A DNA stretch of 64,000 nucleotides, from contig JAYWVB010000024.1 of the NCBI GenBank assembly GCA_039881045.1, positions 310,001 through 374,000 on the forward strand, read 5' to 3'. A program made the position numbers and the translations under genes. Below are positions 23,727 through 34,423 of the stretch, in pieces. Positions within the stretch are counted from its first letter, which is position 1, and each line of letters begins with the position of its first letter. Origin of the DNA: Chaetomium olivaceum. Taxonomy: Eukaryota; Ascomycota; Sordariomycetes; Sordariales; Chaetomiaceae. The notes beneath the pieces were generated by a model. The model saw nothing but the letters and a program-made list of their open reading frames with translations. It had not been told where the DNA came from and searched no databases.

Positions 23727-24531
23727 GAATTTCCCATGGTTCGATAGGCCAATTGCTTGGGAAGGAGATATAACGGCACCGATTTGAGGCCAGCATTTCC
23801 TGGCATGTAGCTACATGTACTCTAGCTTTCTCTTTTCTTCCTGATACTTGCTGTACCTGCTCAATTGAGAATTTGAGATCGCTGATTGCGGCTCCGTCCC
23901 ACTTCTATACCGACCAAGGTGCTCGTCGTGATAGGAGATAACTACGTCTAAAAGCGGCGATGTTTGCACATGGAAAGCACATCATAATTAGCGATACAGG
24001 TAGACTGGTCGAGGTTTGCACGGCTCACCAGTGGTTGGCAGGGTGGCGGCGATGAGAAAGCAGGCAGCCGACCACAAAGACAGAGATAGAGGTGGAGTTG
24101 ATCATGGCTGGGAAATGCTTTGAGTTCGGCTGTCGTTTAGTTTGGGCGTAGGCGGTATGGGCGATTTAATTATGTCGGACGCACAGGTATACCCAAAAAT
24201 GAGGGGAACAGGATGTAATTTGGCAAGCCAAGTCGCTGCATGTACCCGAGCGAAGGTGAAGAATATGTACATCCTAGAATAGAATGCAAAAGGTTGGGAC
24301 ATGGGCGCTTGCCAACCCGCCGAACGGAATCTGCTGACTGAAACAGCAGAGGTATCATGAAATCTCCCAAAAAGAAGCCAACCTGGGAACCCCGTGACAT
24401 GCCAGGGGACACAACACCCCCGGGTGCATATCGATCCCATGCCCTTCCAGCTCCTGCGCTTTCGGTATCATTGCTCGAAAAAAAACCAGCTTTATCCCAA
24501 ACAACGCCAATAACAAACCACGGCAGATAGA
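23727..24531. other. intergenic between convergent genes
   Basis: 0.8 kb between the 3' ends of the GNAT-ankyrin and GH16 genes. No supportable feature. Confidence 0.5.
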
Positions 24532-25536
24532 CTAGGAAGAGTACACAGCAACGTACTCGACCTCCATCATGCTGCCCCAGCTACCAGCAGTCGCGGCGTT
24601 CGGGTCACCAGGCCTGTCACCATCTGTTAGCAAACCTAAATCTCCCCCTCAACAACACATCGATGGAAAGGGTCAAAACTTACCAGCTCCCACCCACGGC
24701 CACATTCAAGATCATAAACATGGGCGAGTGCGCCAGCGTGGCCCAGATCCCCTCATCTCCAATATCGGCGCCACTCAGCTGGTGAAACACGTTCCCATCC
24801 TTCAGCCACCGAATGACCTCTCCCTTCCATCCACCCTCCCCATTCGTGCGATCGACCTGCAGCGTCCAGGTATGCCAGCCATTATCCGGCAGCCCGACCG
24901 ACCCGCCGCGACCAATGGGCTCGTTGCAGGGCCCGCCCTGTTCGCCTACACCGCAGTGGGTGGTGCCGTGGGCGGTGGGCAGGCCGTTGACCGTCTCCAT
25001 GATGTCGAGCTCGCCGCAGAGGGGCCACTCGGTGCCGTGGTGGACGGCGTCGCCGAGCATCCAGAAGGCGGGCCAGAGGCCCTGGCGCTGCGAGGCCGGG
25101 TTGTCGCCGAAGCGGATGGCCGCCTCGAACATGGTCAGCTTGCCGCGCGCCGGCGTGAAGGCCGCCTTGGTCTCGATGCGCGCCGACGTCCATTTGCCCG
25201 ATTCTGACTTGAGCGGGACGAGCTGGACGGTCCCGCCACCGGAGATTTGGAGGTTGCGGTTGGATGTGGAGTAAGTTTGGATCTCGCCGTTTGTCTGGAC
25301 GCTGGGGTGGGGTTAGGATATCACCGAGGAAAGCTGGGCGTGTGGAAGAAAGGTTGAAAAGTAACAAGGGGGGGCGCATACTTGGTGATGAGGTTCCACC
25401 TGTCTCGGTTCGGGGTGTCGCCGGCGTTGCCTTCGAAGCCATCTGACCAGAGAGTCTTGAAGCCCGGGTAGACGGGAGCTGGTGTGGCAGATACCAGCGA
25501 GGAGAGAAGAGACAGCAAGAGAAGCGTGCTACGCAT
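24532..25536 (-). CDS. secreted GH16 beta-1,3-glucanase-like hydrolase
   Basis: Glycoside hydrolase family 16, cleaving beta-1,3(-1,4)-glucans. Exons 25382-25536, 24684-25301 and 24613-24532 (284 residues). Signal peptide MRSTLLLLSLLSSLVSATPAPV. The catalytic motif is ELDIME, with Glu149 and Glu154 as nucleophile and acid/base and Asp151 between them. Other family elements: WNLIT, GLWPAFWMLG, HGTTHCG, WHTWTLQVDR and FMILNVAVGGSW. The last exon ends SMMEVEYVAVYSS, the closing beta strand of the fold. No CBM or GPI signal. Intact. Confidence 0.93.
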
Positions 25537-28500
25537 CGTTGCGGCTGAACGGGGTCTTGTCGTCGGGGTTGTGTGTGTTCGTTGCTCAGGTTGTTGGTTT
25601 AAATCAAGGCGTGCAAGCAAGCCGTGGCGTTGTAAGTGAAGGACGGTGAACGGCTTCCAGCGTTTCGAAAGGAATGTGAGCCCACAGGGTCTTATCAGAA
25701 GTGAACGAAAGCGGTTCGACAAAAGCGAGACCAAAAAAAGAAGGAATGACTAAAAGCAAGCAAGACCGGGGCTTGGTAGAGAATGTAATGGTTCCAACGA
25801 ACGCAGCGGGTGGGGAGAAAGTCCTGGGGATAGGAAAACAAGATGCGGATCTCAAGCAGATATATGCCGTCTAAATTGGCTGCCACACCCGTCCAGGGGG
25901 AGCTCGATTCCACATGGGTCTCGACGGCAGCGATCAGAGCTGGGGTGTGAAAGAAGCCGACATATGGCTCTGATTGGATGTATCCCTTCGCAGCTTGCAT
26001 GAAACAACCAAGCCCAGAGACCACACCCCTCCCATTCTAATCGGGCGCGGCGGACGGGTCCCAGGGACATGCCGGGTGGCGCCGGGGGAGGCTCCCAAAC
26101 AGTGGCTTCTGCCCAACAAACGACCGGGCTGGGCGGATGGGAGACCTCCAAGGAAGAGTTTGCACTGGCTAGACACCCCTGACCTTTAACGTTACCGGCG
26201 GGGTGGCGATCAAGATCAGGGCCAGCACTTCATCCGAAAGCGGTGCTTCATCTGATCATCATCCGGAGAGGCGGGGCGCAGATCAGATAGGCAAAGTGTG
26301 GAAGTCCAGCTCAAGATCAGATGTGTCAAACCCGTCTTGGATGCCTCTCCTTTGGGGTTTTCCCAGATGCCTGTTTCGGCCCTGCTGGTGTGCGAAAATG
26401 ACAAATCGCGAGGGTTACTGTTGTTGGTGATGTTCTGGACTGTGTGGCTGTCAGACATGAAACGTGAATCGACTGTCCCTGGTTTCTTGGCAAGAGGTCT
26501 GCCGAGAAGCCGAAGGCGTGTGGACGGTGTGGTGGCGTCTTCGATTGCCCAGTTGAGAGGCGAGACTCGACCAAAAAGGTGCTTTTTGGCGCTTCACTCG
26601 GGGAATAGCCGCCTGACTGGCTCGCTGCCCATTTTCGTCCCGCGCGGATGAGCCAGGTGTTCGTCCATTGCTGGAAGGAGAGCAAGCCCGAAGTTCCCGT
26701 CTCTCTCGAACCCCTGACCCGCATTGGTCTCGGCTCTCAAACAAGGCTTGGCAGGGGTAAACGCACCGTTGCAACGTCCAATGGTGGCTGAGAGTTGGCA
26801 TCTGATGCAAATTCGGTGGTCGAAAAAAGGAATGCATGGCCAGCACAGCCGGCGCGTGTTGTTTGCTGCTTTGACAGCAGAATCTCGGTTCGCTCTTCAA
26901 AAAGTGTTTGTGTGACCCTCTTCGGTAGCCCGGCCTGTCGGCAGTTGAGATTGTCGTGGGGCCAAAGTGCGACGTGTCATGCGGTTGCTGCCGGTGTGCT
27001 TGTGGTGTTGGACGGTCACGCATCTTTTCCATGGATCCAACGGTGTTGGTTATGATGGGTGTTGGTTGGGGGTTTTCTCGAGGTTGGAGGGGCTCGAGGA
27101 GAGTGTGTTTCCCCAAATTCTCAAGCTGGGCTGTCCACGGCAGGCGCGTCAGGTCAGGTACCTTAACCGGGAAGCACAGGCCATCCATGGGATGTCTAAT
27201 ACAGTCAAGGTCCGTTTTCGTGATTTGACCGCTTCAACAGTTCAACTCAAGGAGGAAGGAGAAAGGTGCAAAGGCTTGGCTTCGGCACTCACCACTTCTT
27301 TCCGCCTTTCTGCATTCCAGATCTCGCAATGATCGCAGTGCGGCTCCACCTTCCACACCTCGGCAAGAAGCATTCCGGATTGGGCCATTCCTTTGCCGAT
27401 CTTAAAGGACCCTAAGCCCTGAAAGTGGGTTGTTGTGTAATGGACGTCGCACAGGTTACGGTTGCGCTGCAAGCACGACTGGCTCGAGACTGGCAAGACA
27501 TCTTTTTAATCTTCGCTCTCGGGTCGCCCTTGGCTTCTTTTTACACAGTAGATGGTATGACGACAGTATGATTGACCGTCTCTGTCGAGCACAGACCATG
27601 TCGGTCGAGTTTGGGTTAACACCACTGGCTCTTACACGCATCCAACTCAACACCTCCGTTTGACGATGTTGATTGTCGTTGCGCCAATACTCGGATTTCA
27701 TCAGCTTCACATTGCTTCTCATTACCTTACCAAAGTCACCGATATTATCAGTCCCCGGTTGCCCTTGGTCCCGCGTCGGAAGCCGAGCCCCTTCCCACCC
27801 GGCTCAATTCCGCCCCTGGCACAAACACACCTCGCCGTGCTAGCCTCGTCGCTCCAACGAGGTTGGTTGACCGAGTTAACGACGATCCTTAAACGCCAAG
27901 ACGGCTCTACAAAAGCCCGCCACTTGTTGTTCCCATTGCTAGCTTATTAGTGATGGGCCGCGGTCGAGCCATCTTTGGGGCGGCCCATCTAATCCTGGGT
28001 TGTCCAATCCTTGGAGTTTACCCATTTCTTCCTGAACCCCGTTTCCAGGGAGGAAAAAACAGCAGCCGGGCCAGCGATATTGTGGCTTATCATTTTTATT
28101 AGGGCCTAGAGGATTATTCCGTGGTGACACGGGAGACTTCCTTCTGGACTCTAGGGGTGACTTGTGTTTACTCTGGGCGGGACTCGCGAGCCACTGAGGT
28201 GGCGTTTCCAAACTGGTGAGATGAATCCAAACATCGTATGACAAGCTAATGAACTGATAGACCTGCCTCGCCCTTGGCAAAATTTGCCGCAACGAGAACA
28301 TAGATGGAGAAATATCCCATAATCACACAGCAGCGGGGAGGACCCGGGCCATGACCCCTTGTTTTCATCAGCACATAGTCCGGGATTGACCTGCCAACTT
28401 GGTTTCTCTGGGTATTTCAGTGCCATCCAAGGCGATACGGGCCTCAGTCAGTCAACTCCGAGGAAGCCAACAAAAGCGTGAATGCCCTTGGGTATCACCA

Positions 28501-28621
28501 AACACAGCAACTTGAAGCATCGCAATCAGGGCAATCGATCATTTATTAACTAGCCCGAAGTTGGAATCTCCTACCCCACCCTTGAAAAGCAAACGCAATA
28601 ATGAATCCATCAACAACATAG
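25537..28621. other. 3.1 kb intergenic, nothing recognised
   Basis: Open frames up to 245 codons (26451-27188, minus) exist but have no coding character I can recognise and are overlapped by frames on the other strand. The first few hundred bases are the GH16 promoter. Confidence 0.45.
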
Positions 28622-28950
28622 ATGACCTGCTTGTCACTCACGTTCCCTCCGTTTTTCATTCTCCTTCCATATCAGGCTTTGCCTGGACGAAGCCGCTTCA
28701 TAGAAGGCTTACTCCTCCGGGTGCTCGACGGCCTGTTTGTCCCTCCGTTTCCCCTTTCTTCCAATGATATCAAGCTCTGCCTGGATGAAGTCGCTTCATA
28801 GAGAAGGCTTACTCCTCTGGGCACGTTCGACGACCTGTTTGTCGCCTTCTTTCCTCTGTCTTCCTTCCCCCTTTTCCACCGCCACTCCCGTTATTCCGGC
28901 CGACGGTGCCATTGGCGAAGTCGCTTCTTAGAAGGTTTACGCCCGGGGAT
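28622..28950. repeat. degenerate tandem repeat, duplicated 3' end of the AT-hook gene
   Basis: Units of roughly 100 bp at about 28678-28776 and 28777-28880, with partial copies at 28622-28677 and 28909-28950. Shared core: CCTGGAYGAAGYCGCTTCAT, then AGAAGGCTTACTCCTC and GACCTGTTTGTC. On the minus strand each copy carries a short open stretch ending in TAA at the same place as the real stop codon (KHPRA-stop, versus EHPEE-stop in a copy). Confidence 0.75.
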
Positions 28951-31900
28951 GCTTGGCAGCTGGGTCCCCCCCGAAAGACAACCTCAAGGCTTCCATTTGC
29001 GCCTCCCACTCATCCTCATCGAAATCAGGCCAAGCAACCCCGCGTTGGCCTTCCAAAGCCATAGTTTGCTCGTTCAAGTTGGCAGGCTCGGGCCGATGCT
29101 CAATAGCAGCGCGTTGGTTCAAGTCAAGGAAGTTGTAGTTCATGGAGGCTGGCTGGCCCTCGATGATAGCGGCTTGATTGTTCGTGGCTTGGTCATTCGA
29201 GATGGCGAAGTCGCTATTCCATGTGCCGGGTTGACCCTCGGCTGCAGCAGTTTGGTTATTCGAGTTGGGGAAGCTATAGTTCAAGCCGGCGGGTCGGCCT
29301 CCAACGGCGGCAGCTTGATGGTTCGAGATGGCGGAATGGTAGTTCCACGAGGCCGAATGCTCGTTCAAGTCCATGGAATGACCGTGGGGAATGGCGACTC
29401 GAACATTGCGATCGAGGAAGTCGTGGTTGTATACGACGGGCTGCTCGTTCCAGATGGCTGGTTGGACTTCGATTCTAATAGCTCGTTCGTTTTGAATGTG
29501 GAAGTTGTTGTTAAATGCGATGGGCTGCTCGTTGAGGCCACTGGGATGGTAGTCCGGGACGGCGAGGTTGGATACGCCCGAGATGATGGCATCCATTTCC
29601 GCTGGGGTCAGGCCGAAGGCTTGGGCGAGGGCCGTGTTATCGTCCACACCATTCAAGTCAACCTCTCCCTCTTCACCCGCCACGAAACCAACGCCATTGT
29701 TCTCGTCATTTCCGCCGATTGCCAGCTGGGGACCAGTTCTTGGGAATATGGGGCGCTCAACAATCCATGCCTGTAGTGTCCATCGGCTCGGGTCTTTCCT
29801 GGCCTGTCGCGATATTGCCGGATTGGTTGTTGCCATAAAGATTGCCATCTAACTCGTGGTTTCGGTCGGTGATCGTCGGCAGGTGGGGAGCAACTTCTCG
29901 GTAGATCGGGTTGTCGACATCCATGGCAGTATTACTGTCCCCCAGGAGGCTTGCTGGTCTTCCGTGTTGTTGCCGGCTTGGTTGTTGGCATAGAGATAGT
30001 CCTCGAGATCGCGGTTTCGGTCGGTGATGGTCGGCAACTGCGGAGGAGCTCCTGGGTAGATCGGGTTCTTGACATTTATGGCAGGGTTAATAGAGTTGGA
30101 CCAGGAGGCTTGCTGGACTTTCATGATATTGCCAGCTTGGTTGCCGACATGAAGATCCTCTCGGTTTCCGCCAAGGTCGGCGTCGGCACCTGCTTCAAAT
30201 GACATTCCCTCGTTAAAACCGACGTTGAGGTCAGTGGCGGCGGCATACCCTGGGTCGGCGCTGTTGGCTAGTTGGGGAGTAGCTCCGGTATGTGTTGGGT
30301 ACTCAAAGTCCATGGCAGTGTCCTCCTCGGGCTCAAGGTCCCGCCGTTCTGCTGCGATATCGCCAGCTTGGCTGTCGCCATAAAGGTCGTCCTCTAGGTC
30401 GATGAGTTGGTCGATGTAGGCTGGTCCTTCAAGCGGCATGTCCTCAATGGCATAGGGAGCAACAGCATCAAGTTCGTTGCGGGGACCTTCTCCAGTAGGT
30501 GCACCCTCCAACCCCATCTCATCCCACGGCGTAACCGCCTCCCTCCACCCAACCGGAATTAGCAGCGCATTCTCCGCTCTTGAGAACACACTCCCATGCC
30601 AAATTGTCGACGGCAGCGCCGGTCCCACGACGATCCCACCCCCAAGTGAGTTCGCGTCAGCCGGATCCGCATACTCCATCCCACCCCCACCACCACCACC
30701 GGCATCTCCCAACAGCGGCGCAACAAGAGCAGCAGCAGCAGGAAAGTCCGCCCCCACAAAGGGATTCAGCCCCGACCGCGGAAACACAAACGGCCTATAC
30801 CCCGCCAACGCAGCACGCACCCTCCGCGGGAGGGGCACCAGGAGCGGGTCGCGCTCAAAGTCGTAGCCGCAGTTGTCGAGGGCGTCGCTCGCAGAGTTGA
30901 CGCTCTCGACGGTGCGCGCAAAGAGGGCGCCGTCGCTAGCGAGAGCGAGGATGTTCTCGTGGAGGGCTTGCGGCAGGGTGCTGTCTGGCTCGAAGCTTAG
31001 GTCGGAGGGGTCGCAGGGTCCGGTGCCGGGGGTCAGCTGGGGGAGAGGAGATGGTTAATGGGGGTGGTCCGGTCGGGGTGAGGATAAGGAAGGGGGGGTG
31101 GGGAAATGGAAGAATAAGGGGGTGGGAGGATGACATGGAGCCTTGAACGCGGCCTTTTGGGCACTTACTGGGTAGTTCCGCCTGGTAGGCCAGGTCTCCC
31201 AATGGGAGTCAATCTCACCATGATGGTTGAAGGGGTACCAGATGCGGGCGGTGAGGGTGTCGTCGAAGCACACAGGGACGGTCGGGAAAAAGGAGGCGAT
31301 CGGGTCGAGGTAGGGGATGGTGGCACCGATTGCCGGGTCGATGGGAGCAGCGTCAAGCTGCTCGGCGCCGAGGTCTGCCTGGTGGGGGTACTCCGGGAGG
31401 CTGCCGGGGAGGTTGCCCGCATTGGGCTCGGCGAGGCGGTAGTCCAGGCTGGACTGGTCTGACGACCCTTGCGACGGGCCACCGAAGTGGTTGCCGCCCT
31501 GGTTGGGCTGCACAAAAGCACCGCTCGCGAGCCCGCCCACAACATCGAAAAAGGCCTCATGAACCTGTGCCCTCAGGGACTGCTCTATGGCACGGTTCGG
31601 GGCGGCGGCCAGGGGGAGATTGCCGGGGGTGTCCTCGGGGGCACTTGTCGAGGGGCCAGCTGCGACTGCGCTGGGCTTTTTGGCGCGGGGCTTCCGGCCG
31701 CGGCGCTTGGGAGCTTCGCCAGCGGTGCCTGACGAAGCGGCGGGGGGTTGGGAGGCGGCCGGCGGACCGGCGGGCAAAGGAGCGCCCTTCTTGGCGCGTG
31801 GCTTCCTCTTCGGCTTTGGCGCCGGGGAGGTGGTGGTGTTGCCCGCGGCACTGCCGGGCTCACCGAGGCCGAGAGTCTGGTTCTGGTGCTGGGAGGCACC

Positions 31901-33369
31901 GGAAAGGAGGGGGGCCGACGCGGGAGCACCCTTCTTGCCACGGGGCTTCTTGGCCTTTGCTGCCCCGTTCTGGGCAGCGGCAAGAGAACCGCTGGGCTCG
32001 TCGTGCGCGGGCGCCTGGTCGCCCGCCTTCTCCTCCACCTCCTCGTCTCCCGCACCAGAGCTGCCGTCGCCGGCCCTGGGAGGAGCGAGCGACGGCCGGG
32101 CCCGGCTGACGAATTTGATCTTCGTCGGCCTGTTCGGCCCTTGGGCTGTCGCAGCCCGCTCCTCACCAGCAGCCGCAACTGCCTCTCCGTCGCCCAAAGG
32201 CACAGTCTCCTTCCCCGGCGAAGGCTGGTTTTCGGCCGCCGCGGGCCGGGTGGTGATGGCGAGGCCCGCGCGGTTACCCTTGATCACGATCTTGGGTTGG
32301 CGGGCGACGGCGGGGCGGGGGGCGGAGGCTGACGGGGCAGGTGGCTGGGGCGCGGGGAGGTTGGGCGCCGGGGGGTGGGAGCCGGGAGGGGGGGTCGGCA
32401 TCTGACCGCTGGTTGCGGCCGCGGTCTGGTCTTGCGCACCAAGAGTCTGGTGCTGGGGCCCTTGAGCGGGCAGGCGGGAGGGGGCAACAGGGGACGACGA
32501 CAGCAAATCGGTTGCCCGGTACAGCAACCGCTGCACCTCCGGGAACGCCGGCCCATCGGCCGGGCCGTTGTCTTCCTCCTCTTCCTCGTTGTCGACGTTG
32601 CCTCTTTGGCCGACACATCCACCCCTTTCCGTCCTATCTCTGCCAGCGAGGGGGGAAGCTGAGGACATGCTTGGGAGCGGAAGCTCCCTCTGGATATGAT
32701 ATCGGTTAGCAATTGCTTCGTCATCTTTTGCACCACCATAAGCATGGGGTTGTGAAAATGCCAACCGTCGCTCCAGACCCCAAAGGGCGTATTGCGGCAG
32801 TCGCCATCAGTTCATCAAAACCAACGGTGGTCACAACAACACAACAAAAGTCGTGTAAGTCACCAGGGGTTGCTGGGAGTGTCGGAGGTCATCACACCCA
32901 CCGAGTGCCGTATCAACCACCAAAAGGGCCCCGGACCAAAGGCCGACACAACTCAGGGTCGCAGCAGCTCCACGACCTGAACTATGTCACAGCTAAGGTC
33001 CTTCTTGGGAACCCCAAGAGGCGCCAGATCAAACACTGTTGAAACCAACACCACAACAGCGCCCAGGGATTGCCGTCGTCAAACCCCCCGGAACCGTTAG
33101 ACTCGCCAAGGCCAAAATCAAGAGACCTAGCAACATCCATAGAGGCACGAAAGAACACACCACACACGACAAAAACAGAGAAGACTTGCCTGGTTGCCGC
33201 TGGAACGGCCGCTTGACCGCCGGATGGTGGAGATCATGTGCCGGGCATCGCCCGGATCGAGGTTCGACAGCCCCAAGGGCGTCGAAGGGGCGGCGGGAGC
33301 CGCGGGAGTGGGTGGTGCCGTCGGCGGCGAGCCGACGGGCCCCGGCCTTGCGCCCGAGGTCTTCTTCAT
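28937..33369 (-). CDS. AT-hook, low-complexity repeat protein with two frame slips
   Basis: Unrecognised family, probably nuclear and DNA-binding. Exon 1 33190-33369 (starts MKKTSGARPG), exon 2 31169-32689, exon 3 31036 to 28937. Intron 1 (about 500 nt) has a GC donor (CAG|GCAAGT) and a TTGCTAAC branch. Exon 2 is Pro/Ala-rich with repeated AT-hook-like basic motifs (KKPRGKKGAP, KPRAKKGAP, RGRKPRAKK). Exon 3 has an ordered LPQALHENILALASDG region, then long degenerate repeats: several units like NNQAGN...TAMD...PTITDRN, then Asn-rich units like EGQPAxxNY. As written it stops at 29849. The repeat register shows one missing G at the C5/G5 run 29939-29943 and one extra T at 29762-29763, which cancel. 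Downstream repeats to 28937 are then in frame. Exon 1 is the least certain part. Confidence 0.65.
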
Positions 33370-33430
33370 CCTGGTCCTTTTTTGCTCTCAAAAGAGCGAG
33401 AGCAAAGCAGAGCAGAGGGGATGGCGGGCG

Positions 33431-33530
33431 AGGCAGAGCCAGAGACAAAAAGAGAGAAAGAAAGAAAGAGAGGGCGGGAGCAAAAAGGAGAGAGAGAGAG
33501 AGAGAGCCGGCGAAAGCGAGAGCGGCGCGG
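33431..33530. repeat. GA-rich low-complexity tract
   Basis: Purine-rich stretch with AGAGAAAGAAAGAAAGAGAG and a (GA)n run, just upstream of the AT-hook gene start on its coding strand complement. A promoter CT-tract when read on the minus strand. Confidence 0.8.
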
Positions 33531-33939
33531 TCCCAACAACTTCGTGGTGGGAAGTGGTGGTGGTCGAGGGAGGAGAGTTGGAAGAAGTTGTGGGAGCGCG
33601 GGGAAAAGAAGAAGTAACTCTAGGAAATCGGAGGACTGAAAGAAAAGCGGGAAACAAACAGTGGCAGGAAGGGACGTGAGAAAAGTCAATAGTTGGGACG
33701 GTAGCAGGGTGAGCTGCTATCACAAGTCAACACTCACTACCCGCACTGTAACAGCAAAAGGGGCTATCACCAGTAACCCTAACGCGAAAGGAACGCGAGA
33801 TCGCGTCTACCTTCAGGCTTATCACAACCAAAACCGTTTTAAGATGGAACTGAGAAGAAGGATCATGGCAGAGATAAGGACAATATGAGTGCAAAGCTAC
33901 TGTCTTTCAAGCTAGTTTCAACCTTGATAGTTCTATCTT

Positions 33940-33981
33940 TGGGAACACGTCTTGGAAACATGGGAACGCGTCTTGGAAACA
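33940..33981. repeat. two-copy 21-bp direct repeat
   Basis: TGGGAACRCGTCTTGGAAACA at 33940-33960 and 33961-33981, differing at one base. Confidence 0.85.
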
Positions 33982-34108
33982 CACCACGCAGTTGGAAAGA
34001 GTGAAACCAACGCGGTTGTACTCTGAGCGATGGAAAAGATTCAGTATGAACTAACCCGAACGCGAAAATGTAATCTGGTCTTTCCATCAACGCGAATACT
34101 TCTTCTGC

Positions 34109-34124
34109 CACAGTACGTACTGTG
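34109..34124. repeat. 16-bp perfect palindrome
   Basis: CACAGTACGTACTGTG, about 190 bp outside the transposon left end. Its centre (GTACGTAC-like) resembles the transposon terminus ACGTAC, possibly by chance. Confidence 0.7.
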
Positions 34125-34315
34125 AAGAACTATGTTATTTCCCACGGTATACTGTTAAATTCCTCTCTGCATTATTCAGTTGAAGGTCACAGCATCCTCA
34201 CTCTCTTGCTTGTCCTGCCTACTCGCTGTGGAACACCGCCGTTTTTGTCTCTGCAACAAGTGCCACAATGAGGAGTCAATGAGTTTTGAAATTTTAGTGT
34301 AAACTAAGAAGGCTA

Positions 34316-34341
34316 ACGTACTTGCATAACGAAGCGCCCAC
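34316..34341. repeat. left terminal inverted repeat
   Basis: 26 bp, exact reverse complement of 36135-36160. Followed by a second copy of its inner 16 bp at 34344-34359. Confidence 0.93.
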
Positions 34342-34423
34342 CAATAACGAAGCGCCCACTTTTCCCGGACCTCAACCACTTTGTGTAAGTCAATTCAGCC
34401 ACAACAACTCAAATCAATTAAAA

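Larger units (their letters stand above)
33370..34313. other. intergenic with low-complexity and small repeats
   Basis: About 0.94 kb between the AT-hook gene start and the transposon. It holds a GA-rich tract, a two-copy 21-mer and a 16-bp palindrome, listed separately. No gene seen. Confidence 0.5.

Noticed and set aside
26451..27188. 245-residue minus-strand open frame as a gene
   Set aside because: Composition looks random (Gln, His, Arg, Ser scattered), no motif, and it lies in a spacer with frames open on both strands.
31330..32405. Long plus-strand frames antisense to the AT-hook gene
   Set aside because: Mirror of Pro/Ala/Lys-rich coding sequence; no independent features.
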